A stretch of DNA of 64,000 bases, taken from positions 62,001-126,000 of the forward strand of contig NZ_FTOT01000006.1 of the NCBI RefSeq assembly GCF_900156815.1, in the 5' to 3' direction. Positions 24,609 through 33,012 of this stretch are shown piece by piece (the stretch's first letter is position 1; each line of letters starts with the position of its first letter). The notes beneath the pieces were generated by a model, which did not search any database, was not told the DNA's origin, and saw only the letters and a program-made list of their open reading frames with translations. The stretch comes from Gemmobacter megaterium. Lineage in GTDB: Bacteria > Pseudomonadota > Alphaproteobacteria > Rhodobacterales > Rhodobacteraceae. The position numbers and the translations under genes were made by a program.

Positions 24609-27109
24609 GCCTGATGTCCCTGATGGCCGAAGTGCTGTTTGTCGGTCATTCGCTGATCGGCCCGACCCTGCCCCGCATGGTGGAACGCGCTGCGGTCGCG
24701 CAGGGGGTGGAATTGCGGTCCGAGATGCAGATCATCAATGGCGCGCCGCTGAAGTGGAACTGGGAACACTCGGCCCAAGGGCAGGGGGGCGATGGCCGTC
24801 GCATACTGGAGAGTGGCCGGATCGGTCATCTTGTTCTGACAGAGGCGATCCCGCTGGCCAATCATCTGCAATGGTCCGACAGTGTCGGGTTCGCCCGCCA
24901 ATGGGCGGCGGCTGCCCTGGATGCCAATCCGGCGGCGCAGGTCTGGATCTATGAAACATGGCACAGTCTGAATAGTGGCACGGGGCGTCCTGTTGAGCAT
25001 GACGCCCAGGGGCATCTGCCCTGGCGCCAGCGCCTTGCCGACGATTGGGCGAACTGGCAGGGGCTGGCTGCCGCTGCGGGCCCAGAGGTCCGCGTGATCC
25101 CGGCGGGGCAGGCGATGGGTCGGCTGGCGGATGAGATCGACAAGGGCACGGTGCCGGGCCTGCGCGAAATTGGCGATGTGTTTTCCGATGACATCCACCT
25201 GAATGACCGGGGGCTCTATATGGTTGCCATGGTGATCCATGCCAGCCTGACCGGGAGGGATCCGCGCGGCCTGCCGCCCCGTCTGGTGCGGCAATGGCAG
25301 ACTCGCGCAATCGTGACCGAGGCCATGGCGGCCCGGATGCAGGAAATCGCCTGGGAGGTCGTGCAAGCCCGGCGGGCCGAGGTGCCAAAGCGCTCGGATG
25401 TGGTTCTGGCAGAGGCACCGGACCCACCACGCGCGCTGCCCGGCGGCAATGTGGCAAGCCCGGACGACAGGGCCGGGTTCCAACCAGACATCGCAGCCTT
25501 GGGAGGTGTATCGGCAAAGGGGATCGGCTTCGGCCTTGCCGAATTGGCGGATTGGTCCACCTCGCAGCCGTTTCTGGACATAATGAAGACGGCGCGGCCA
25601 TGGATCGGTCATCTGCCCGACCGCTGGGGAGGGTGGGGGCATGACGATCTGGCCGCGGCCGACTGGCTGGATGCCGAGGGATGGCCGCGCGGCGTGCCGC
25701 CAGAGTTGCGGGGGATTTCCACGTTGATCCTGACCGATATGCCCGAAGATGCGGCAGGCCTTGGCGGGCGCTATCTGCTGACCCATGAGGGGCGCGGAAC
25801 CCTGCGGCTCGAAGGCCGTGCACAGATCGTGTCGCAGGCGCCGGGGCGGATCGTGTTCGACTTTACTCCGGGCGAGGGGAGTGTGTTGCTGACCATCTCG
25901 GCCAGTGATCCCGCCGATCCGATCCGCCGGATCCGCGTGCTGCGCGAGGATCGTGTGGCGCTGATCGAGAGCGGTGCCATCTTCAACCCCGACTGGCTGG
26001 CGCGCATCCGGGGCGTGCGGCTGATCCGCTTCATGGACTGGATGCGGACCAACGGCAGCGACCTGTCGCGGCTGGAGGACCGGCCCCGGCCCGCCGACTA
26101 CACCTGGGCGCGTATCGGTGTTCCGATAGAGGTGATGGTGGCGCTGGCCAATGAGTTGCAGGCCGACCCGTGGTTCACCCTGCCACATCTGGCGCAGGAT
26201 GATCTGGTGCGCTTCTACGCTCAGGCGGCATATGACGGTCTGGCACCCGGTTTGGTGGCGCATGTCGAATATTCCAACGAGCTGTGGAACATGATCTTTC
26301 CCCAGGCTGTCTGGGCCGAGGAACAAGCCAAGGCGCGCTGGGGGCAGGAATGGAAATGGGTGCAGTTCGGTGCGATGCGCGCCGCTGAAACGGTCGGCAT
26401 ATGGGCCGGGGTCTTTGCCGATGCGCCGGATCGGCTGGTCCGCGTTCTGGCGACCCAGACGGGATGGAAAGGGTTGGAGGCCGATATTCTGACCGCCCCT
26501 CTGGTGGTGGCCGAAGGCAGGCCCGCACCCTATACAGCTTTTGATGCCTGGGGCGTGACGGCCTATTTTTCTGCTGGCATCGGGTATCCCGAAAGTGAGG
26601 GGCTGGTGCGCGGTTGGCTGGACGAAAGCCGGGCCGCCGCAGAGCGGGCCTCTCGGGCGCTGCCCGAGCACGAGCGCGCCGCGCATGTGGCCGCGCATCG
26701 GTTCGATCTGGCGATCGACCTGGCCATCGAGGATCTGTCGGACGGGCGCCATGGCGGCAAGGTTGCGGACTCGGTCGCGGGTCTGGTGGACGACCTGCTG
26801 CCCTATCATGCGGCAGTCGCACAGGCGCATGGGCTGCGGCTGATGATGTACGAGGGGGGGACACATGTGGTTGGCCTGGGGCCGTTGCAGCAGGATGCAG
26901 AGGCCAATGCCTTCATGGTTGCACTGAACTACAGCACCGGCATGGGGGCCTTGTATCGTCGGCTTGTGGATGGCTGGCACCGGCTTTCGGATTCGCCGTT
27001 CAATGCCTTTGTCGATGTGATGGCCCCAAGCCGCTGGGGCAGTTGGGGGGCACTGCGGCATCTGGGCGATGACAACCCGCGCTGGCGGGCGCTGGCGCGT
27101 GGCGAATGA
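24605..27109 (+). CDS. fusion of SGNH-like domain with glycoside-hydrolase-like domain
   Basis: 834 residues. The N-terminal part (about 1-240) is a paralogue of the preceding protein: LFVGHSLIGPTLPRM, VWIYETWHSLNSGTG and DDIHLNDRGLYMV. The C-terminal part (about 330-830) resembles a clan-A-type glycosidase: a TIM-barrel-like stretch with WFTLPHLAQDDLVRFYA, VEYSNELWN with candidate acid/base Glu559, and MMYEGGTHVVG with candidate nucleophile Glu750. No signal peptide is evident at the chosen start (ATGA overlap with the previous stop). It may trim or deacylate the polymer; the preceding exported paralogue hints at joint action, but cellular location is unclear. Confidence 0.72.
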   Translation: MSLMSLMAEVLFVGHSLIGPTLPRMVERAAVAQGVELRSEMQIINGAPLKWNWEHSAQGQGGDGRRILESGRIGHLVLTEAIPLANHLQWSDSVGFARQWAAAALDANPAAQVWIYETWHSLNSGTGRPVEHDAQGHLPWRQRLADDWANWQGLAAAAGPEVRVIPAGQAMGRLADEIDKGTVPGLREIGDVFSDDIHLNDRGLYMVAMVIHASLTGRDPRGLPPRLVRQWQTRAIVTEAMAARMQEIAWEVVQARRAEVPKRSDVVLAEAPDPPRALPGGNVASPDDRAGFQPDIAALGGVSAKGIGFGLAELADWSTSQPFLDIMKTARPWIGHLPDRWGGWGHDDLAAADWLDAEGWPRGVPPELRGISTLILTDMPEDAAGLGGRYLLTHEGRGTLRLEGRAQIVSQAPGRIVFDFTPGEGSVLLTISASDPADPIRRIRVLREDRVALIESGAIFNPDWLARIRGVRLIRFMDWMRTNGSDLSRLEDRPRPADYTWARIGVPIEVMVALANELQADPWFTLPHLAQDDLVRFYAQAAYDGLAPGLVAHVEYSNELWNMIFPQAVWAEEQAKARWGQEWKWVQFGAMRAAETVGIWAGVFADAPDRLVRVLATQTGWKGLEADILTAPLVVAEGRPAPYTAFDAWGVTAYFSAGIGYPESEGLVRGWLDESRAAAERASRALPEHERAAHVAAHRFDLAIDLAIEDLSDGRHGGKVADSVAGLVDDLLPYHAAVAQAHGLRLMMYEGGTHVVGLGPLQQDAEANAFMVALNYSTGMGALYRRLVDGWHRLSDSPFNAFVDVMAPSRWGSWGALRHLGDDNPRWRALARGE

Positions 27110-27936
27110 TGCTGTCTGTCATCCTGCCCGCGAGCAATGAACAGGACTGGATCGGGCCGTGTCTGGATGCGCTGCTGGCGTCGGATCCGGTTGGCATGAC
27201 CGCCGAGGTGATCGTGGTGGCCAATGGCTGCCGCGATGGCACTGTCGCCGCTGCGCAGGCACGCGCCGGGGCTGCCGATGCGGCGGGGTGGCGGCTGGAG
27301 GTGGTGGATCTGGCGAAACCGGGCAAGCTGAATGCGCTCAACATCGGCGATGCGCGGGCGGGTGGAGCTTTGCGGGTCTATCTGGATGCCGATGTGCTGG
27401 TCAGCCCGCCGCTGATCGGTCAGATTGCGCGGGCGCTGGCGGCTGCGCCGGGGCCGGCCTATGCCAGTGGAACGCCAGAGATTGCCGCGGCCCGCAGTCC
27501 GGTGACACGCGCCTATGCCCGTTTCTGGATGCGCCTGCCGTTTGCGGGATCCGCTGCACCGGGGTTCGGCCTGTTTGCGGTGAATGCCGCCGGGCGGGCG
27601 CGGTGGGGTGCGTTTCCGGACATCATTTCCGACGACACCTTTGTGCGTCTGCACTTCGCGCCGTCAGAGCGGATCGGCCTGCCCGCAACCTACAGTTGGC
27701 CGATGGTCGAAGGATTCCGCCGCCTTGTCCGCGTCCGGCGGCGGCAGGACGAAGGCGTGGCGCAGATTGCTGCGCAATGGCCGATGCTGCTGGGAAACGA
27801 GGGCAAGGCGCGCTTGGCTCCGGGTTCGGTCCTGCGGCTGGCGCTGGCGGATCCGGCGGGGTTTGCTGTTTATGCGGCGGTTTCGCTTGCGGTAAAGCTT
27901 GGACCGCGCAGCCGGGGGTGGGTGCGGGGGCGCTAG
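27106..27936 (+). CDS. glycosyltransferase family 2
   Basis: 276 residues with GT2 features: SVILPASNEQDWIGPCLDAL, VIVVANGCRDGT, KPGKLNALNIG and DxD motif YLDADV, then a DIISDDTFVRL acceptor block. ATG at 27106 overlaps the upstream stop (a second ATG follows at 27109). It is the last gene of the rightward group and of the polysaccharide locus. It ends 3 bp inside the convergent IclR gene. Likely a processive-type or single-step transferase to the surface glycan; donor unknown. Confidence 0.87.
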   Translation: MMLSVILPASNEQDWIGPCLDALLASDPVGMTAEVIVVANGCRDGTVAAAQARAGAADAAGWRLEVVDLAKPGKLNALNIGDARAGGALRVYLDADVLVSPPLIGQIARALAAAPGPAYASGTPEIAAARSPVTRAYARFWMRLPFAGSAAPGFGLFAVNAAGRARWGAFPDIISDDTFVRLHFAPSERIGLPATYSWPMVEGFRRLVRVRRRQDEGVAQIAAQWPMLLGNEGKARLAPGSVLRLALADPAGFAVYAAVSLAVKLGPRSRGWVRGR

Positions 27937-28724
27937 CATCCCGACCGCTGGGCCAGTCGCGCCGCCATCTGCCCTGCCACCTCTTGCAACGGCCCCAGCA
28001 GCCGGTCTTGCGCCTCGTCGATTGACAGGGCGCTGAGCAGATACATGGCGTTGATCGCCCCGAACACCTGCCTGTCCGCCATGATGGGCACGCCAAGACT
28101 GAAGAAGCGTCCTTCGTAATGCGCGCGGGAATAGCTGGGATCCATCGTCGCAAAGCCCTGTGCCCTGATCTGGTCCAGGCGGCTCTCCAGCCGGGCCGGG
28201 TCGCGCGCCAAATCGTTCTCCGAGGCCGGATCCCCGGCCAATCGTGCCAGAACGGCCGCGCGCTCCCTTGCGTCGCAATGCGCGAGATACGCCAGCCCCA
28301 GACTGGTCACCAACATGGGCGCCCGGAACCCCGAGGCACGTATGAAATGCAAGGGTTCCGGTGGGCGAGAGGAATGCACCACCAGCATCGCATCATGGTC
28401 GAACAGCGCAACATCCGACGGCCACCCGATGCGCTGGCGGAACTGCGCCAGATCATCCGACACGATTGCCCCGACCACCTTGTGCCGGTCATATCCTGTG
28501 GCAAGCGCCAGTGTCTTGCCAGTGGGGCGGTAGACCGGCTGCTCTGGATCGCGCAGCACATATCCGGCATGGATCAGCGTTTCCAGCATCCGCACCACGG
28601 TTGCCTTGTCAATGCCGGTGGCGCCGTGAATCCCGGCGACCGTCGCCTTGGTTCCCGGTCGGTTCAAGGCGGCCAGAACGTCCAGAACCCGCAGGGCGGC
28701 GGTTACCGGCTTGTAGGAAGTCAT
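27933..28724 (-). CDS. IclR family transcriptional regulator
   Basis: 263 residues from the ATG at 28724, preceded by AGGAGA. N-terminal winged helix-turn-helix (VTAALRVLDVLAAL, ATGIDKATVVRMLETLIHAGYV) and C-terminal effector domain (GWPSDVALFDHDAMLVVHSS, LGVPIMADRQVFGAINAMYL) as in IclR proteins. It is divergent from the acyl-CoA dehydrogenase operon, and a perfect 17-bp palindrome lies in the gap, so it probably controls that operon and itself. Effector unknown, perhaps an acyl-CoA or carboxylate. Confidence 0.93.
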   Translation of the reverse strand: MTSYKPVTAALRVLDVLAALNRPGTKATVAGIHGATGIDKATVVRMLETLIHAGYVLRDPEQPVYRPTGKTLALATGYDRHKVVGAIVSDDLAQFRQRIGWPSDVALFDHDAMLVVHSSRPPEPLHFIRASGFRAPMLVTSLGLAYLAHCDARERAAVLARLAGDPASENDLARDPARLESRLDQIRAQGFATMDPSYSRAHYEGRFFSLGVPIMADRQVFGAINAMYLLSALSIDEAQDRLLGPLQEVAGQMAARLAQRSGC

Positions 28725-28778
28725 ACGTTCTCCTGTGTGATCGCGCCTGTTGCACTGGCAGTGTTCCATGGTAGATTA

Positions 28779-28805
28779 ATGAAATTGTATTTCATCTGAT
28801 GAAAT
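28779..28805. promoter_or_regulatory. palindromic operator between iclR-type gene and acyl-CoA dehydrogenase operon
   Basis: Perfect inverted repeat ATGAAAT-TGT-ATTTCAT at 28779-28795, followed by a third half-site ATGAAAT at 28799-28805. It sits 18-44 bp before the ATG at 28823, in the only AT-rich stretch of the gap. Its shape fits an IclR-family operator. Confidence 0.65.
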
Positions 28806-28822
28806 ATGACAAGGGAGGACAG

Positions 28823-29812
28823 ATGACATCGGACCTGATCGCCGACAGCGCGCGGCGGATGTTCGCGCAGCATGAAACCACCGGCAGGGGCTGGTCGGGC
28901 ACGCTTTGGCAGGCCATTGAGGAGGCGGGCTTTGCGCTGAGCCTGCTGTCCGAGGAGGATGGCGGCTTCGGGCTGGACGCTGCCGAGGCGGTGGAGCCGC
29001 TGCGAATTGCGGCGTCGGTGGCCGCTCCGGTGCCGTTGGCGGAAACCATGCTGGCGAACTGGCTGCTGGCGCGCGCGGGTCTGCCGCTGGCAGAGGGGCC
29101 CGCGGCTGTGGTGTTCGGCCCGGCCCGCAAGGTTCCGTTCGGGCGGCACCTTGCGCTTCTGGTGGTGTGCGACGGTCTGGCCCAAGGTTGCCAGTTGTCC
29201 ACGTTCGCGGTGGCGGGTGGCGACTGGCAGCACGGTTGTTCCATCGCCGGCGAGGCGCGCGACACTCTGGCGACACTCCCCGCCTCTCAGGCCGTTGTGC
29301 CGCTGGCGCTGAATCCGCAGGTGCCGCGCGCGGTTGCGGCAGTGCTGCGCGCCCAGCAGATCTCGGGCGCGTTGCAGGCTGTGCTGGAAATGACCGTGCG
29401 CTATGCGGGCGAGCGGGTGCAATTCGGTCGTGCGCTGGGCAAGTTTCAGGCAATCCAGCAGTATCTGGCGACGATGGCCGCCGAAACCGCTGCGGCGGGG
29501 GCCGCCGCACAGATGGCCGCCTTGGCGCTGCCGCTGGCAGAGTCGCATCCCGACCGGCTGGTTTTGCTGGCAGCGGCCGCCAAGATCCGCGCTGGAGAAG
29601 CGGCCGGAAAAGTGGCGGAACGGGCCCATCAGATCCACGGGGCCATCGGCTTCAGCCAGGAATACGCCCTGCACCCGCTGACCCGCCGACTGTGGACCTG
29701 GCGCGACGATGATGGCCGCGAGGCGGATTGGGCCGCCACCCTTGGCGCCGCGATGGCCGCCGGCGGCGCACTCTGGCCGCAGATCACCGCCCTGCAATCG
29801 GACCGTTTCTGA
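28823..29812 (+). CDS. acyl-CoA dehydrogenase, small partner subunit
   Basis: 329 residues from the ATG at 28823 (GGGAGGA in front; the earlier in-frame ATG at 28799 lies inside the operator). The C-terminal helical domain is typical of the family: RYAGERVQFGRALGKFQAIQ and the HGAIGFSQEYALHPLTRRLW block. The N-terminal part is degenerate compared with a full-length dehydrogenase. It overlaps the next dehydrogenase by one base. Small and large subunits encoded together resemble the alpha-beta acyl-CoA dehydrogenases of steroid and side-chain degradation (FadE28/FadE29 type), so a heteromer is likely. Substrate unknown. Confidence 0.88.
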   Translation: MTSDLIADSARRMFAQHETTGRGWSGTLWQAIEEAGFALSLLSEEDGGFGLDAAEAVEPLRIAASVAAPVPLAETMLANWLLARAGLPLAEGPAAVVFGPARKVPFGRHLALLVVCDGLAQGCQLSTFAVAGGDWQHGCSIAGEARDTLATLPASQAVVPLALNPQVPRAVAAVLRAQQISGALQAVLEMTVRYAGERVQFGRALGKFQAIQQYLATMAAETAAAGAAAQMAALALPLAESHPDRLVLLAAAAKIRAGEAAGKVAERAHQIHGAIGFSQEYALHPLTRRLWTWRDDDGREADWAATLGAAMAAGGALWPQITALQSDRF

Positions 29813-30945
29813 TGACCACGCTCGATTTTCCCCTTCCCGACCAACGCACTGACCATGCCGCCCTGCGCGCCGAGGTGCGTGCCTTCCTGCGCGCGACCTT
29901 GCCGCCCGGCTATTCCGCAGCCGATCAGGCGCGCAGTTGGTCGGGCTTTGACGCCGAGTTCAGCCGCGCCCTTGGCGCCGCCGGATACATCGGAATGACC
30001 TGGCCCAAGGACTACGGCGGACATGCCCGCAGCCCGGTCGAGCGCCATGTGGTTATGGAAGAGCTGCTGGCCGCAGGTGCCCCCGTGGCCGCCCACTGGA
30101 TCGCCGACCGGCAAAGTGCCCCGATGATCCTGCGCAATGGCACCGAGGACCAGCGCCGCAGCATCTTGCCCAGGATCGCGGCCGGAGACTGCTACTTCTG
30201 CATCGGCATGAGCGAGCCGGACAGCGGATCCGACCTTGCCTCGGTCCGTATGCGGGCCGAACGCACCGCAACCGGATGGCGGCTGACCGGCACGAAACTG
30301 TGGACGACCTATGCCCACGAATCCCATTACATGATCTGCTTTTGCCGCACCGGCCCGGCCGAAGACCGCCATGGCGGCACCAGCCAGTTTCTGGTCGACA
30401 TGTCGCTGCCCGGCATCACGGTGCGTCCCGTGCTGGACATCGCAGGAGAGCATCATTTCAACGAATGCAGTTTCGATGGCGTGGAACTGCCCGACACCGC
30501 GCTGTTGGGGCGCGAAGGCGATGGCTGGGCGCAGGTCATGTCGGAACTGTCGTTCGAGCGCAGTGGGCCGGAGAGGTTTCTGTCGTCTTTTGCGCTGCTG
30601 GAGGAAATGAACCGCCTTGGCGCGGATGTGCCTGCCGTTGAAAGATCGGTGGGGCGGCTTGTGGCCCATACGCTGGTGTTGCGTCATATGTCGCAATCGG
30701 TGGCAGGGCGGCTGGAGCGGGGCGAAAAGCCCGATCTACATGCTGCCATCGTCAAGGATCTGGGCGCGTTGCTGGAACAGGAGACCCCCGAGCGCGCGCG
30801 CGAGGCGATCGACCCCGCGACGGCCGATCCCGCATATGACGCGACCTTTGCCCGTGTGCGGCAGATGGCACCGTGCTTTTCGCTGCGGGGTGGCACCCGC
30901 GAAGTGCTGCGAGGCATCATCGCCCGCGGTCTTGGCCTGAGATAG
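29812..30945 (+). CDS. acyl-CoA dehydrogenase, large partner subunit
   Basis: 377 residues from the ATG at 29812 (TGATG overlap with the upstream stop). The FAD/substrate region is well kept: MTWPKDYGGHARSPVERHVV, CIGMSEPDSGSDLASV and GTKLWTTYAHESHYMICF. The C-terminus has FSLRGGTREVLRGIIARGL, the family's FAD-contacting tail. It introduces the alpha-beta double bond of an acyl-CoA, probably together with the smaller upstream subunit, and feeds the hydratase 9 bp downstream. Confidence 0.92.
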   Translation: MTTLDFPLPDQRTDHAALRAEVRAFLRATLPPGYSAADQARSWSGFDAEFSRALGAAGYIGMTWPKDYGGHARSPVERHVVMEELLAAGAPVAAHWIADRQSAPMILRNGTEDQRRSILPRIAAGDCYFCIGMSEPDSGSDLASVRMRAERTATGWRLTGTKLWTTYAHESHYMICFCRTGPAEDRHGGTSQFLVDMSLPGITVRPVLDIAGEHHFNECSFDGVELPDTALLGREGDGWAQVMSELSFERSGPERFLSSFALLEEMNRLGADVPAVERSVGRLVAHTLVLRHMSQSVAGRLERGEKPDLHAAIVKDLGALLEQETPERAREAIDPATADPAYDATFARVRQMAPCFSLRGGTREVLRGIIARGLGLR

Positions 30946-30953
30946 GAGACATC

Positions 30954-31757
30954 ATGCCCATCGTTCTTTCCGAAACCGATGCCGACGGCATCGTCACGAT
31001 CACCCTGAACGACCCCGAAACGCGCAACGCCATCTCTGGCCTGCCGATGATCGAGGGGCTGCTTGAGGCGCTGGAGGCCGCAGAGGCAGATCCAAAGGCG
31101 CGGGTCATCGTGTTGACCGGCAGCGGCAGCGCGTTTTCGTCGGGCGGCAACATCAAGGCGATGTCACCCGGACAGGGCCTGGTGGACGAGGTTCCAGCCC
31201 AGACGCGCCGCAATTACAAGACCGGCATCCAGCGCCTGCCCCTGGCCTTCGAAGCGTTGGAATTGCCGGTGATCGCTGCGGTGAACGGGCCGGCCATCGG
31301 CGCGGGTTGCGATCTGACGCTGATGTGCGATGTGCGCATCGCCGGGCAGTCGGCCAAGTTTGCCGAAAGCTTTGTGCGTCTGGGGATCATCCCTGGCGAT
31401 GGCGGCGCCTGGCTGTTGCCTCGGGCGGTCGGCTTTGCCAAAGCAAGCGAAATGGCGTTGACCGGCGATCTGGTCGGTGCAGACGAGGCGCTGCGCATTG
31501 GCCTTGTGTCCCGTGTGGTCGAAGACGGCGCCCTGCTGGACGAGGCACGCGCCATGGCCCGCCGCATCGCCGCGAATCCGCCCCACGCCACCCGCATGAC
31601 GAAGCGCCTGCTGCGGCAAGCCTGGAACAACACGCTGTCTGCCGTTCTGGACATGTCGGCAGCAATGCAGGCGGTGGCCCATCATACCGACGACTATCAC
31701 GCGGCCCTGGCACGCATGAACGCCGGTCAAGGCCGCGCCTCGTCGAAGCGTCCCTAA
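30954..31757 (+). CDS. enoyl-CoA hydratase/isomerase family protein
   Basis: 267 residues from the ATG at 30954 with GGAG upstream. Crotonase fold motifs: ITLNDPETRNAIS, the oxyanion-hole loop GSGSAFSSGGNIKAM and VNGPAIGAGCDLTLMCDVRIA. In the active-site region FAESFVRLGIIPGDGGAW the position of the first canonical hydratase glutamate (rat Glu144) aligns with Phe and the GAGG loop reads GDGG, so an isomerase or other crotonase chemistry is possible. It is the third gene of the IclR-linked operon, acting after the dehydrogenase pair. Confidence 0.88.
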   Translation: MPIVLSETDADGIVTITLNDPETRNAISGLPMIEGLLEALEAAEADPKARVIVLTGSGSAFSSGGNIKAMSPGQGLVDEVPAQTRRNYKTGIQRLPLAFEALELPVIAAVNGPAIGAGCDLTLMCDVRIAGQSAKFAESFVRLGIIPGDGGAWLLPRAVGFAKASEMALTGDLVGADEALRIGLVSRVVEDGALLDEARAMARRIAANPPHATRMTKRLLRQAWNNTLSAVLDMSAAMQAVAHHTDDYHAALARMNAGQGRASSKRP

Positions 31758-31917
31758 AGTCGGGGTTGAATCCGCCGTAGGGCCAGCTATATGCAGCGTC
31801 ATCCACCGCGCCGGGCGCGCAGGCGGAGTCTGTTCGGTGACCGGGCCCCTCTGGCGGAAGTGGCGGTGCTTTCGTGATGTCGGCACCGCAACATCCATAG
31901 CCGCCGGACATTTCGTC

Positions 31918-33009
31918 ATGACATCAGGGACAACCGCTTCGACCGGAGCCGGGCATCGCTCGACGCTGCAATATTTCCGCTGGGCCTTTATCGTTACGGC
32001 CATCGGCCTTGGCCTTGGCCTGTGGCTTGGCTTTTCGACCGAGCACACCGTGGGCGGAGCAATGAAGGTGTTCTTCATCGTCTGCGTTCTGGCGGTGCTG
32101 GAAATCTCGTTGTCCTTTGACAACGCCATCGTCAATGCGAACAAGCTGAAGGACATGACGCCGAAATGGCAGCAGCGGTTCCTGACCTGGGGTATCCTGA
32201 TCGCCGTATTCGGGATGCGGATCGTGTTCCCGCTATTGATCGTGGTGATTGCTGCAAATGTCGGGCCGTGGACGGCGATCGTCATGGCGGCAAGTCAGCC
32301 CGAGGAATACAGCCGCATCATGCATGATGCCCATCTGCCGATTGCCGCCTTTGGTGGCACTTTCCTGATGATGGTCGCGCTGTCGTTTTTCTTTGATCAC
32401 GAGAAAGACGTCCATTGGGTGCGCTGGATCGAGGAGAAGGCGACGCAGTATTCTTCGGTCAAGGGTATCGAGATCGCCTTTGTCCTTGTGATCATGCTGG
32501 TGTTCTCCGAGGTGATCGAATCCTGGAAAGGTGCGGCGTCTGCGACCGTGTTTTTTCATGCGGCCATCTGGGGGCTGCTGACATTTCTTCTGGTCGAGGT
32601 GCTGGGCGGCATCCTGGATCGCAGTCAGGAGCTGATGGAGGGCGCGGCCCGCGGGGGGCTTGGGGCGTTTCTGTACCTGGAGGTGCTGGACGCCTCGTTC
32701 AGCTTTGACGGTGTGATCGGTGCGTTTGCGCTGTCGTCGAACCTGTTCATCATCGCCATCGGTCTGGGCGTGGGCGCGATGTATGTGCGCTCCATGACGA
32801 TCATGCTGGTGGAAAAGGGGACGCTGGCCCAGTACCGCTATCTGGAACATGGGGCGTTCTACGCGATCCTGATCCTGTCGGTGATCATGTATGTCCAGAC
32901 GCTGACCCATATCCCCGAGGTCATCACCGGGTTGGGCGGTGCCGCGTTGATCGGGTTTGCGCTGTGGTCATCCATCCGGTGGAACCGCAAGAACGCGATT
33001 GCCGCCTGA
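31918..33009 (+). CDS. DUF475/TerC-type integral membrane protein
   Basis: 363 residues from the ATG at 31918 (ribosome site weak; an earlier in-frame start at 31837 adds an unlikely N-terminus). About nine membrane segments. Two internal copies of an aspartate-bearing motif, EISLSFDNAIVNANKL and LDASFSFDGVIGAFALS, are the hallmark of the TerC/Alx/DUF475 group, some of which export manganese or other divalent metals. No yybP-ykoY riboswitch is recognisable in the 160 bp upstream. It stands alone between catabolic operons. Confidence 0.85.
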   Translation: MTSGTTASTGAGHRSTLQYFRWAFIVTAIGLGLGLWLGFSTEHTVGGAMKVFFIVCVLAVLEISLSFDNAIVNANKLKDMTPKWQQRFLTWGILIAVFGMRIVFPLLIVVIAANVGPWTAIVMAASQPEEYSRIMHDAHLPIAAFGGTFLMMVALSFFFDHEKDVHWVRWIEEKATQYSSVKGIEIAFVLVIMLVFSEVIESWKGAASATVFFHAAIWGLLTFLLVEVLGGILDRSQELMEGAARGGLGAFLYLEVLDASFSFDGVIGAFALSSNLFIIAIGLGVGAMYVRSMTIMLVEKGTLAQYRYLEHGAFYAILILSVIMYVQTLTHIPEVITGLGGAALIGFALWSSIRWNRKNAIAA

Positions 33010-33012
33010 GAG

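Noticed and set aside
24449-27061. Minus-strand open frame of 870 codons
   Set aside because: Antisense to the SGNH-glycosidase fusion; composition typical of shadow frames.
28799-28823. Earlier ATG at 28799 as start of the acyl-CoA dehydrogenase
   Set aside because: It lies within the operator half-site and lacks a ribosome site, whereas the ATG at 28823 has GGGAGGA.
31758-31917. yybP-ykoY manganese riboswitch upstream of the DUF475 gene
   Set aside because: No recognisable conserved core in the 160 bp.
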